Below are positions 32,655 through 42,300 of a DNA stretch of 64,000 nucleotides, piece by piece (the stretch's first letter is position 1; each line of letters begins with the position of its first letter). The notes beneath the pieces are model-generated. The model saw only the letters and a list, made by a program, of their open reading frames with translations. It had not been told where the DNA came from and made no database searches. The DNA comes from Blumeriella jaapii (lineage: Eukaryota > Ascomycota > Leotiomycetes > Helotiales > Drepanopezizaceae), in NCBI GenBank assembly GCA_009599575.1, contig VWND01000001.1:1-64000 (forward strand), given 5' to 3'. A program made the translations under genes and the position numbers.

Positions 32655-34403
32655 TCACGGAGGTACAGATTCATTCTCTTTCCTCCCACCATGAGCCTGC
32701 TCTCCCAAAAACCGCCCCACAACCGCCGCAAACTCCGCCGGCCGCTCCAGCATCGGCAGATGTCCCGCCCCCTCCACCACCGCGTACGTGGCCCCCTCCG
32801 GCCCATAGCCGTCCGCCATGTCCCTCATCGTCTTCGGCAGCACGCCGTCCTGGGCGCCGACCACGAACGCGCCCCGGACGCCACTCGTCCTCATGGCCTC
32901 CCTCATGTCATACTCGAACAGGGCGTTCACGCTCCTTCGGAAGCCCTCGAGGCTGTTGTTCCTCACCATCTCCTTCACCGCGAGGCAGCGCTGCTCGAGC
33001 GCGCCCCCATCGTAGCTAGCGGGCACGAACCAGCGGCGCGTCGTGATCTCCGCCAGCTCCTCGCCGACGATGGCCTCGCCCGTCGTCGTGGCGACCGCCT
33101 TCTCCTTCTCCGCGAGCGCGATGCGCTCGCCCCAGGCCTGCGCGTTGCCCGCCGGCGACTTGGACGACGTGTCGCAGGCGACGAAGGAGCCGACGCGGTC
33201 GGGGTACGTCAGCGCCGTGTTGAGGGTCGTGCAGCCCCCGAGGGAGACGCCGATGATCGCCGCGGCTTTCGGGACTCGCAGCGCGTCGAGGAGGGCGATG
33301 ATGTCCGCGGCGAGCACGTCGATCGTGATCTTGGCGCTGCTGCCGGTCGAGGACGAGCGACCGCGGGTGAGGTAGCGCAGGACGCGGTACTTCTTGTGCT
33401 CGGGGACGGCGAAGAACTCGGCCACGAAGCCGTCCCAGATGCCGTAGTCGACGAGGATGGAATTGCTCAGCACGATCAGGGGCGCGTCGGCGTCTGATGA
33501 GCCCTCGAGTCGGTAGGGGAGTTCGACGCCGTCCGGCGTCGTCACGAAACTCTCGATCGCGCCGCACCCCCCCGCCGACTCCGGGGTCGTCTTGGTGACC
33601 GGGGACTGCACATTCGACGACTGCCAATGGGCCAGGTTCGGCGCCAGGTACCGGGGCGCGGGCCCGAAGGTGTAGTAGTGATCGTAGACGCGTCGGCTGA
33701 AGTCCTTGACGATGTCCGGGCTGAACATGATATCCTTCGCCCACTCCGTCGACACGGCGGCCTGGTACTCCCTGCTGTCCAGCCCGTTCTGGGGCGCGTA
33801 GTCGTGCAAGGTGAGATACGCCACGGGCGCATCTTTGTCTATGCTGCTCGTCACGAAGCGGCGCGTACGCCACCATCCGGGCACCCGCGACAGCATCTCG
33901 ACGTGCTCCTCCCGGTACCAGCTCTCGATCTCGACGGCGGGGGCCTCGCCCTCGTGCAGCGACAGGTAGACGGCCACCGTCACGCCGCCGCGGCCCGCGT
34001 TCTCCAGCTTCTCCAGCGCCTGGAAGGCCGGCGCCTCCCAGGTCTGCAGATGGTCGTAGAGCTGGCGGGCGACGTGGATCTCCTTCATGGTGTCGGCCTC
34101 GCGCGGGCTCTTGGCCGGCGGGTCCCGCAGGCGCAGGTACGGCTCGCGGGTCAGCTCGGCCATGTCGGCGACGTCGTACACGGCCATCCATTCCGGCTTC
34201 TCGGCCGACCCGGACCCGGACGCGGCGCCGGGGCCGGTGTGCTCGTCCTGCTCGAGGTCGTTGGCGCGGTAGCGGAAGCCGGTCCGCACGAACGGGAGCC
34301 GCAGGCGGTTGGGGCCGTGTTCGTTGTTGTACCAGTCGTGGAAGCGGGCGAGCGGCAGACTCGGCTTCGGCTGCATCGTCACGTAGAGGATGCCGGGCGC
34401 CAT
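32655..34403 (-). CDS. EthD-EthD-alpha/beta-hydrolase fusion protein
   Basis: A single intronless frame of 582 aa from ATG 34403. Residues 1-125 and about 135-245 each have the pattern of an EthD-like dimeric alpha+beta barrel: ILYVTMQPKPSLPLARFHDWYNNEHGP in the first and VAVYLSLHEG, then WYREEHVEMLSRVPGW in the second, each closed by a strand (WMAVYDV, VAYLTLHDY). Residues about 285-570 are an alpha/beta-hydrolase resembling 3-oxoadipate enol-lactonases. Its nucleophile elbow is GVSLGG, the acid residue probably the Asp in VVGAQDGVLP, and the His is in GAGHLPMLERP. Its neighbour 840 bases upstream on the same strand makes 3-carboxymuconolactone, so I infer that this enzyme acts on that lactone or its product on the way to 3-oxoadipate. 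It is very G+C-rich, which produces long false frames on the other strand. Confidence 0.85.
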   Translation of the reverse strand: MAPGILYVTMQPKPSLPLARFHDWYNNEHGPNRLRLPFVRTGFRYRANDLEQDEHTGPGAASGSGSAEKPEWMAVYDVADMAELTREPYLRLRDPPAKSPREADTMKEIHVARQLYDHLQTWEAPAFQALEKLENAGRGGVTVAVYLSLHEGEAPAVEIESWYREEHVEMLSRVPGWWRTRRFVTSSIDKDAPVAYLTLHDYAPQNGLDSREYQAAVSTEWAKDIMFSPDIVKDFSRRVYDHYYTFGPAPRYLAPNLAHWQSSNVQSPVTKTTPESAGGCGAIESFVTTPDGVELPYRLEGSSDADAPLIVLSNSILVDYGIWDGFVAEFFAVPEHKKYRVLRYLTRGRSSSTGSSAKITIDVLAADIIALLDALRVPKAAAIIGVSLGGCTTLNTALTYPDRVGSFVACDTSSKSPAGNAQAWGERIALAEKEKAVATTTGEAIVGEELAEITTRRWFVPASYDGGALEQRCLAVKEMVRNNSLEGFRRSVNALFEYDMREAMRTSGVRGAFVVGAQDGVLPKTMRDMADGYGPEGATYAVVEGAGHLPMLERPAEFAAVVGRFLGEQAHGGRKENESVPP

Positions 34404-35244
34404 GGCTGAGGTCTCGGTCTGATACAGCGCAGTGGCAGACAGAGAGAAGCGGACCAGGAGATGGATGGAGAGATGGAATGAGAGATGGCGATCGCGATAT
34501 CGAGGTCTAGACCACCAGGAGATGGGACAAGAAAAGAGAACCAGGGAAAGGAGAGAGAAGAAAAGCAGCCGAGAGAGAAGAAGATGCGTCTTGGATGGCT
34601 GGATGGATGCGGGGCTGTGGAGGGGTTGTGGAGGGGTTGATTGTTGATGTTGATTGTTGATTCGCCAATTCGGGCCATTGTCGGGGCAGGTAAGCGACGC
34701 AGGGGAAGGGAAGAAGAGACATTACAGCATGTACTGTACATACAGCATGTACTGTACATACAGTACAGTACTGTACAGCAAGTACTGTACTGTGAGTATT
34801 TCCATTCCTGATTACTGGATAACGAGTCACGTATGTTTACCCCCTGGCAACGGGTCCTTCATCCACTGGGGGACGACCTCGAGTCCCAAGGTATTCGGGT
34901 AACACGAGATTCGGGTAATTGGAGCGAGCCTATGGGTACGCGACGACAATGCATCACGTCGGAGACATCCGGATACAACGCCGACGCGGAGGGAGCTGTA
35001 TCTACAGACCTACGGGGATGAGGAAAGGTGCTGTAAGGATGGATTCGGACCGACAACCCCGGTTGGGATGCCGAGCCTACATGTGTACCTATGTATGTAT
35101 GTATGTATGTACTGTACGTAGAGCAAGATGTGAAGTCTTGTGTACCGCCAGATCCCAAGACTCCCCTCGGTCTCCACGCGACGCCGGTGCAATGCAGCGC
35201 TGGCGATGTCTTCAACACCGTCCTCGCGCCGTGCCTCTCGCGCC
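34404..35244. repeat. Intergenic with GTACT/TACTGTAC repeats
   Basis: Promoter region of the EthD-hydrolase gene. It contains a dense cluster of ACTGTAC/GTACTGT words at 34725-34793 able to form self-complementary structures, and a GTAT repeat near 35095-35112. No coding frame is convincing. Confidence 0.65.
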
Positions 35245-36594
35245 TCAATCGTACCAGATAGCGTTCATCCCAAAGCCCGGCTCCTTCACCTCGACCCGGG
35301 CCACGCGGGCGAGGAACTCCCCCTGCCAGCGGTAGATCTCCAGGCCGCCCTCCTGATCGTCCGTCAGGGCGAGCCACTCGTCGCTCCAGTCGCACGGCGA
35401 CACGGCGTTGCTGTGCCCGCCGCTCGTCGGCGTCGGGCTCAGGCTGATCTGGCGCTCGATGTTGCCCTCGGGCCCGAGCTTGAAGGCCGCGATGTAGCCG
35501 GTGAGGGAGAAGGAGTTGGCGCGCGACGTGGCGAAGAGGTACTGCTTGCTGTGCGAGAGCACGCACACGTCCGACCGGTACATGGTCTGGGGGTTGGGGA
35601 TGCCTTGCTCGCATGTCAATCGCTCCATTGCGCGTCCGGGGAGGGGGCCGAGAGGGGAACGTACCAGGGGGGATCAGGGGATAGGTCAGGCCCGTGAAGA
35701 CCGGGCAGTGCGTCTGCTCGTCAATCACGTACACCACGAGTCGATTCCCGGCCTCCATCAACACGTACAAGTACCGGCCATGCAGCTCCACCCACCGCGG
35801 GTGGTCCCCCGGGTCGGGCGCGTCGACGGATCCCACGATCGACAGCAGACCCTGCTCGTCCTTGCGATGCGTCCAGATCTTGTTGCCGTGCAGGTCGGCG
35901 GAGTACAGGTACGTCTCGGAGGCGTCGAAGACCATGCCGTGGACGCCGCTCGTCTCCTGGTAGGGGTAGTTCTGGACATTCTGGTCCAGGCCGCCGGCGG
36001 AGGTCACGGTGAAGACGTTGCCGTGGCTGGAGTCGTCGTAGAGGGGGGTCCCATACACGTTGTACGGGGGTTGCTTTGCCGCCAGCACGAAGATGGCGCG
36101 GGTGTTGGTGTCGGGGCGTGTGGCCCCATCTGTGTTATCATCAACACCATGTCCCATGCCTTCGAGCGCAAGCACAGCGCACAAGATACATACCCTCATA
36201 CGTCAAGTCCATGCTCTTCAAATGCTCAATGTCCGTCGGGCTCTTGACCTCGAAACTACTCCACTTTTTCTTCGCCGCGCCATAGATATTCTTCTTCGCG
36301 TGCTACATCGGCCATCTTCACATCAGCCGTCATTCTCACATCTCGCCTCAGCCGCGTGAGCAATTGCCTCCCCGCGCACCATCTCACGCTCTCTCTTCCA
36401 CACACACCCAAAAGCCGAACCCAAGACGAGAAGAAGAAAGCCCAAGACTCACACCAAACGTCATCCAACTAATCGGCTCGTCCTCGGCCACCGCGGTCCT
36501 CTTCACCAACTCCAGGCCCAAGGTCGTCGTCAAATTCAAAGGTGAAAATGGCGCCAGGACGCGCCCACGTGCCGACCATAAGATGGTGCTTCAT
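35245..36594 (-). CDS. 3-carboxy-cis,cis-muconate cyclase, one frame break
   Basis: Fungal-type carboxymuconate lactonising enzyme (EC 5.5.1.5), a seven-bladed beta-propeller that turns 3-carboxy-cis,cis-muconate into 3-carboxymuconolactone in the protocatechuate branch of the beta-ketoadipate pathway. Exons in coding order are 36594-36453, 36302-36194, 36129-35665 and 35603-35245. The N-terminus has HHLMVGTWARPGAIFTFEF. Exon 2 has KKNIYGAAKKKWSSFEVKSP. Exon 3 has DTNTRAIFVLAAKQPPY, YQETSGVHGMVFD and GSVDAPDPGDHPRWVELHG. Exon 4 has MYRSDVCVLS, LSPTPTSGGHSNAVSPC and ends PGFGMNAIWYD. In exon 1, between FDDDLG and LELVKRTAVAEDEPISWMTF, one extra base near 36514-36520 shifts the frame. Corrected length would be about 357 aa, close to the Neurospora enzyme. 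Its role pairs with the adjacent hydrolase. Confidence 0.88.
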
Positions 36595-37816
36595 GTTCGC
36601 TCGTCCGCCCCTGTCTCAGCGCCGAGGCGGATCTCGGTCGTGGTGCTGCTGCTGCTGCTGCTGCTGTGCGAGTGCGAGGGCGAGGGCGAGGGCGAGATGC
36701 TGCGCATACGCTGAGTCGGGTGAGGAAGAGGGAGGGCGCTGCGACGAGGGGGGTGAAGCGTATAGAGCGTGAGGGTGAGAGGGGGGGGAGAGGGAGAGAG
36801 AGAGAGAGAGAGGGAGAAGGAGAATAAGAACGAGATTCTAGCAGAGAGCGAGTGAGTGCGTGCCGGTCTGGCAGCCGAGACGGGCGGCTATTGACTTTTC
36901 CGCTCTGGCCGACTTCACGTTTCTGCCCATCGCGCGAGCGCGGCGCGGATTCGATTCGAGGGCCGAGGGAAGATGGTGAGATGGTGATCTTTAGATCGAC
37001 GATTCGCTTGCACCTCCCTCGGCTTGTGTTACAGTAGACATCGACGATATGTTTAGCATTGTTGTCTGTCTGTCTGACTGTCTGTCTCTTCTTCTTCTCT
37101 CCTCACTCATCATATCACACCCAGGACCGCGCAAATTCTCTCTGCTGGATCACATCACAGATGGTAAAAGAAAAAGAATACGCTGCTAAAAAAATGTAGG
37201 ATTTATTTCTATGTATATATTTATACTTTTTTATAAATCTTTTTTTTTTTTTTTTCAAAAAAAAGTCAAAGACTATAAAAGCAGGCGTTTGAGTCTCTTG
37301 CCATCGACCCCATACACAGCACAGCACAGTATCTGACGATTTATCCCCCGCCAGCTCTCCAAATCTGAACGCGCTTTACTCCAGCTCCCTCGCCCGGCTT
37401 CCGGGTCTGTCTCGGTCACAGAACCCCTTTTTCGGAAGAAGCCACCATCGAGGTTCGAGATAAACAGATCCCAAACTCTTCTCTTCCCCTCTTACTTTGG
37501 ACGTTCACGTCATACAAAGGACCGGCGGCCAACCCCTCGTCGGGAGATCGCAGACCCCTCTCCTCTTGGAGGGGCGCAGCACACATGTGAAACCCGTGCA
37601 AGAAGTGAAAAAATGCCGCTTTTCTTCTGCGCATCGCATCGCATTACAGTAATGTACTGTACTGTACCGGACTGGACATAGATGCCAAAAAAAAAGCACG
37701 GCGGTTAAACACTTCTGCTTAAAGCCTGGGCAAGCAATATGTAATAGGTACCTACAGGTACCTACATACTGTAGGGACTTACCACTGTACTGTACTATAC
37801 AGTACTATATCTACTG
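36595..37816. repeat. Promoter and low-complexity border before the repeat island
   Basis: Holds the cyclase promoter, a CTG triplet run (about 36641-36666), GAGGGC repeats (about 36676-36696), a GA run (36790-36812), a T run (about 37240-37256) and TACTGTAC words near 37652-37667 and 37787-37818. There is no supported gene. It forms the last unique sequence before the AT-rich repeat island. Confidence 0.7.
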
Positions 37817-37818
37817 TA

Positions 37819-39029
37819 CAGTAGGGTGCAAAAAGTCTCTGCACCCCCCCCTTGCAGCCAAGGTAGCCAAGGTAGTAGTAAAACAGCCAAGGCAGATTTT
37901 AATAAATTAAGGTTTATATTATTAAAATTTTTATATTTAATTGCAATACGTATTTTTTATTCTGATTGTTTCTTAATTGTATTTATGACACGTATTCTTT
38001 TGCATTATTTATAATACAATATAATATAATGCTTCGAACTGAATTAACTTCCTAATGGCGGAGACGCATTATCGAATTATCGTTTGAATAATGGTCTGCC
38101 GGTCGTATTTATCGAAAATATTCGCATATTCCGCTTTTTAAACAATACGTTTTATAATTAAAACGTATTCTTTTGATACGACCGATTTTACGTTAAAACT
38201 ACGCACCGGAAGACCTCGCGCTTTAACGAAAAAACAACGAGATTTTGTATACGATACCGTCGCATATTCGAATCCGCATATTAAAATGCGCGATTTATTA
38301 TACGAAGTCGATAACGATTGTAAAAAAACGTTGTATGCAAAGCTTTTTTCGATTAATAAATAAACAGAAATAAATGCAAAAAAAACGATTTTCGATTACA
38401 CAAGCATACGCCGATGCTCGACTCCGATAGGCTATTCGATATTAGGCTTATATTTTAAACGATTGAATGCGTGTTTTTTGATTTAATAAATATACAATCG
38501 AACGCGAAATCGGAATTAAATCGATTTGGACTTTTGTACGATTTCGAAATCAAGTTCGAAAAAAAAATATACAATTTATTCGATGTTTAGAAAAAAGAGT
38601 TAAAAAAAATGCTTTGGGCCGCGTTTTAGTTATAATCGAAGAACGAATCTTATACCGCTTAATAAAAATCCGCTTTCAGTTCGAAAAGGAATCATTTCGA
38701 AGGTTATTCGACAATTATATTAAGAAAATCTTTTTAATATAATAGTCGAAAAAAGTGAATTTATATACGACGATGCGGCGCTATATCGAAGATTAATCGT
38801 TAAAGAATTACTTCGAGATATAAATGTTCGAATTATGAAATGGCCGCTGTATTCTCCGGATTTAAATCTTATCGAAAATCTTTAAGCGTTGATAAAAGCG
38901 GAGTTGTATCGATTGCATTTTAAACTCGAACACGCTTTCGATACAGCCGAAACTTTAAACGCATTAATTTAAAAGATACAGAAAACGTGGCATAATATTA
39001 ATTTTGGAATTTTGTATCGATTAGCTATT
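37819..39029 (+). mobile_element. Element D: Tc1/mariner-like transposon, left part
   Basis: The left end CAGTAGGGTGCAAAAAGTCT follows a TA (37817-37818), as expected for a Tc1/mariner insertion, and resembles the ends of the MITE at 26602. A decayed transposase follows. Near 38208 the frame gives GRPRALTKKQRDFVYDTVAY, typical of the second helix-turn-helix of the family. Near 38840 it gives MKWPLYSPDLNLIENL, the YSPDLNPIE block around the second catalytic Asp. Several TAA stops break it. At 39030 the gypsy LTR begins and the transposase tail and right terminal repeat are missing, so they probably lie beyond the window on the far side of the inserted array. Confidence 0.82.
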
Positions 39030-39353
39030 TATGACGATTTATTCTGTTGCCACCTTTCGTGTCACCCTAGCAACTACGTATAGCTGCAAGCTTCCTAGCA
39101 ATTACGTATAGCTGCAAGCTCCCTAGCAACTACGTATAGCTGCAAGCTCTCTGATTTCCTGGTAGGTCTCCCATCAATTATGGAAACTATTTATATATAT
39201 AAAACTCTTTTCCCTTAGCAACCTTTGCCTTTTGCAGTTATTAATTCTAAGTGAATATTTTTATTACAAAACCAAAAGCTCGTTTTTTATATCATATGAA
39301 CACGGCGATCAATTAATTGATCTTCCAGCCTTTTAACTAATTAGATCGTCATA
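39030..39353 (+). repeat. Element A1a 5' LTR
   Basis: The 324-base LTR begins TATGACGATTTATTCTGTTG (TGTGACG in less mutated copies) and ends ATCGTCATA. It matches the LTRs at 45125, 48242 and 61716. It is longer than those (about 268) because a 28-base block containing AACTACGTATAGCTGCAAGC is present three times (39069-39148). Confidence 0.85.
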
Positions 39354-42300
39354 TTATTAACAACTTTTTTTTTACGCTAGCGACGGCGTAAACTATTTTT
39401 TTCTTCGAATTCTTTACGGATCACACTAAAATGATCGACCGGTCGTAAAAAAGCTTATTTCCGTATTTTGCGAAAAATGGCTTTTGTTTAACGATTCTTC
39501 TTTTAGCAAAGCTTTTCAGCTTTTGTTATTATATTTCAACCTTTTTTTTAATCAGCGAAAAAGCAGCTTTTCCCAGAAGCTTTTTCTTTTGAAAAACAGT
39601 TCTTTTTCCGAGAAAAAAAAAACAAAAGAAAAAGCAGAGCGCTAATTATTTCGCCTGCCATTTTTTCGCAGTTTAGCGCTAAAAGCATTTAGTTAAGACT
39701 TTTGCAAAATCAATTAAAAAAAGCGCAAAAGCGTAAATAACAACTTCTGAAGATTATACGATTGCGACAGATTTTTTAATCAAAGCGTTTAATAGAATTT
39801 ATCGAACGTGCTTCTGTTAGTCGCGAATTTGCTGCTTTTTTTCGCAACGTTTTATTTTAACCGATAAACGTTGCAAATTAACTTTCACGCTTTTCGCGAA
39901 CTTTTTTTGGATTTTTTTTTGACGGCCAAAATTTTAGCGCGCTTTTTAAACGCTATGATTTTTATTTATCTGCTGATTTTCGATTAGCTCGCATAAAACG
40001 CGTTTCGAACCTTGAATTTAAGCTAGATAATAGTAAAAATTATAAAGCATGTTATTGGAAAATTAAAATTCTCGACAACTTCGAATTTTACTACGACTAT
40101 TTCGCTAGCGATCGATTTCGCAAAAATTATATATTCGATCAAACCGAAGGCGTGGTAAGAAAGTTTTTAATTCCGCGTATTTTGGACCGTTCCGATTTTA
40201 TATTTTTCGAAAAATTAATAAAAAAGGTCGCCGATTTTCTGGCCGATTTTTTAGACGTTTAAAAAGTCGAAAACGAATTTAAAATGTTTGCAATAAATAC
40301 GCACGACGATTTTTAGCGATTTTATTTGCGATTTTTTATTTTCGCAGCGAACGCTTAAATACGAATTAATAAACAGCTTCGAAACGCTTTTCGCGATAAA
40401 ATACCAAAGCGTTTACGAGAAAAGCTGCATTTGGAATAAGCGCGTACAACGACTTTTAAAAATTGGCTTACCGCCGTTCGACAAAAGAAATAAGGTTAGT
40501 TGCTGAACGAATTTTATACGCGAATCGCTTTTTAACTAAGTTTACCATTTATTAAAATAATAGATTTTCAATTAAAACGTATTACGAATTAAATCGTACG
40601 TACGAAAATCGTTCTAATACTTTATAAGCTTTTTTTCAGCTTTTTGTTTTTCTTTTTTTTTTACGCTAAAACGCTTTTTTTAGCGTTTTTCCTTTTCGAT
40701 CGGACCAACGACAACGTTCGTTTTTTATTTTATATCAGAAAGTTCGAAGCTAATTTACACGATTTTTTACGGGCCGATTTTCGGTTTTATTTAAAAGCTT
40801 TTCTAAGCTGATAAATGTAAACGAAATCGAACCGGCCGAAAATTCGCTTTTTAATAATAGTAATAAAAACGAAAACCCTTTTTCAGACGATTTTTAAAAC
40901 GCATACGAGGAAATTGAAAGCTTTTCCGCCAGTCGAAAAAACGCCCAGGCCTAAGCAAAGCTTTTTTTTTAGGCGTATTACGCGATATGCGTTATTTTAA
41001 CGTTCGAAAGCTTTTTAATAACGATTTATTAACAATTCCCGTTATATTTACTAAAAATAGCTTTTCGTATAAAATAAAAGCGCTCGCCGATTTTAAAGCG
41101 AACGGTTATACGTTAATCGATTCGGCGCTAATTAAGTTTTTTTTTTTTTTTTTAAAACTTTTGATTTAATTTTTTTCGGCTTTTTTTCTTATAAAAAAGT
41201 ATAATAAAGCTCGTGGCTATTTAATTATATATTTTACGCTTTTTAATTTTATTATTAATAATCGAATACAATCGTTTATTTCTTTTTTGATTATCAATTT
41301 CGAAAATCATAATATAATTTTAAAAAAAGCTTGGTTGGCCGAATACTAAATTTTACTAAACTATAATAAACGCAAGCTTTATTGGCCGAAGTTTTATCTT
41401 TCTATAGCTTTTTACGTTCGTTATATTAAAATCTTTTATTTGCATTTCCGAAAAATTTAATCTCGCTATTAAAACGACGTTGTAAAACGTAATAAAAATC
41501 TTAACCAATTATAGCAAATTTACGACGCTGTGCGAAGCGCGAAAAAATCGAATTTCATTCGCGGTGCTAATTTCGATAGCGACGTTAATAAGATAATTTA
41601 AGAAATTATACTACTTTTCCAGGCTGTCGATTTTTTTTTTTTATTTTTTTTTTTTTTCTTTTTTTTTTTCGTCAGAACAGCTTTTTCGTTTTACGAAAAA
41701 CAATTATATTAAAAACCGAAGGAAAGCCTTCGCCGCGATAGCTTTTTAGCTTAATATAATCGATAATTTAAACAAGCCATTTTTTGAACTTTTTAAACGA
41801 TTAGTTCGAAAACGAGTTCTTTAATTTATTGCTTATTTAATTTTCATTTGCCAAATTATTGCATACGCTTTTAAGCTGATTTTCAAAAAAAAAGCAGTTG
41901 AAATGTTTTTAATTTTTTTGTACGAAATCGACAAAATACTAAACGATTTTACGTATAATATTTTTTTCAAAACCTAATCTTACAGTTTTTTCGAACGTTT
42001 CAAAACCAACGAAATATCGATTTCGACCTTTTTAATTAGCTTAGCAGAACTAATTTCGAATAAATTTTTTTTCGAATCTTTTTTTTCGAAATACAAAAAT
42101 CTCGAACACGTGTTTTTTAAGGCCGCCAGCAACGAGCTAGTTTTTCACCGGCCTTACGACTATAAAATCGAATTTATTATAAATAAAAAAAAGCTGAAAT
42201 ACACTTTTTTATATAAAATATCGATTTCAAAGTTCGAAATTATTAAAATCTATCTGTAAAATAATTTTAACAAAAGCTTTATCGAATTTTCTACCGTTTT

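Noticed and set aside
31874..32806. Several 75-205-codon frames between 31.8 and 32.8 kb
   Set aside because: They consist of translated microsatellites (poly-His, poly-Asn, poly-Pro) and have no domain content.
33016..34409. Long frames on both strands overlapping the EthD-hydrolase gene (391 codons minus, 260 codons plus)
   Set aside because: The region is very G+C-rich, which suppresses stops in all frames. Only the 582-codon frame has family motifs; the others are Arg/Pro-rich shadows.
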